Virus record (IMG/VR): IMGVR_UViG_3300027969_003770
Coordinates: 1 to 27,390 of that record
DNA: 27,390 nucleotides
Source: a virus
Direction: 5' to 3' (one strand)
The translations under genes were made by a program, and so were the position numbers. This document shows positions 26,842-27,390 of this stretch, piece by piece (the stretch's first letter is position 1; the number at the start of each line of letters is the position of its first letter). Below the pieces are notes generated by a model. It was given only the letters and a program-made list of their open reading frames with translations. It was not told the origin of the DNA and searched no databases.

Positions 26842-27390
<549 letters not shown>

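Overview
This window reads as one continuous stretch of a T4-like myovirus genome rather than a bacterial chromosome. The reasons are dense, mostly one-directional genes with ATGA-type stop/start overlaps, several proteins typical of marine and freshwater T4-like phages (short 'MR-F-EF' N-termini, a beta-helix tail protein, a PAAR tip protein, a SleB-type endolysin, a DexA-like exonuclease, NrdA/NrdB/glutaredoxin), and repeated T4-late-promoter-like octamers (nATAAATA) in front of genes. Well-formed sigma70-type promoters (TTGACA/TTGACT, 17 bp, TATAAT/TATACT) drive a second set of genes, as expected for host-RNA-polymerase early or middle genes. The host is probably a Gram-negative bacterium (outer-membrane barrel, lipoproteins). 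A phage-borne PqqA peptide suggests a PQQ-making host, possibly a methylotroph; that last step is inference.

Layout: 1-323 is the end of a fatty-acid desaturase. 381-1624 (minus strand) holds a hypothetical gene, an alpha/beta hydrolase and two translationally coupled mini-proteins. 1760-4048 holds a small hypothetical gene, a pol-beta-type nucleotidyltransferase and a ligase-like protein. 4162-8154 holds small structural or unknown phage proteins, a possible holin-like protein and a 502-aa acidic virion/prohead-type protein. 8185-10929 holds a PD-(D/E)XK nuclease, a tail-spike-like protein and a conserved phage protein. 10939-14647 is nrdA-nrdB-glutaredoxin. 14662-16215 holds Sm-like, PAAR, DUF454, unknown and cold-shock genes. 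16289-16663 is a circularly permuted tmRNA gene. 16791-18551 holds an outer-membrane barrel protein and a kinase/nucleotidyltransferase fusion with DUF2061. 18692-19935 is ahpC-ahpD followed by pqqA. 20063-21359 holds an SGNH hydrolase, a conserved phage protein and an HNH nuclease. 21384-22554 is a structured leader, endolysin and possible holin. 22636-23829 holds three exported proteins. 23840-26765 holds a membrane/coiled-coil protein, a conserved unknown, ribosomal protein bS21, an exonuclease and a MazG-like protein. 26854 to the end is the start of dnaK.

Taken together, many non-structural genes act on host physiology: nucleotide supply (nrdAB, glutaredoxin, MazG-like), translation and protein quality control (permuted tmRNA, bS21, cold-shock protein, DnaK), peroxide defence (AhpC/AhpD) and cofactor supply (PqqA). 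The two standout observations are the phage-encoded PqqA precursor peptide at 19864-19935, which has its own promoter and operator-like palindrome, and the permuted two-piece tmRNA at 16289-16634, whose joining helices and long ALAA-ending tag can be read directly from the sequence.
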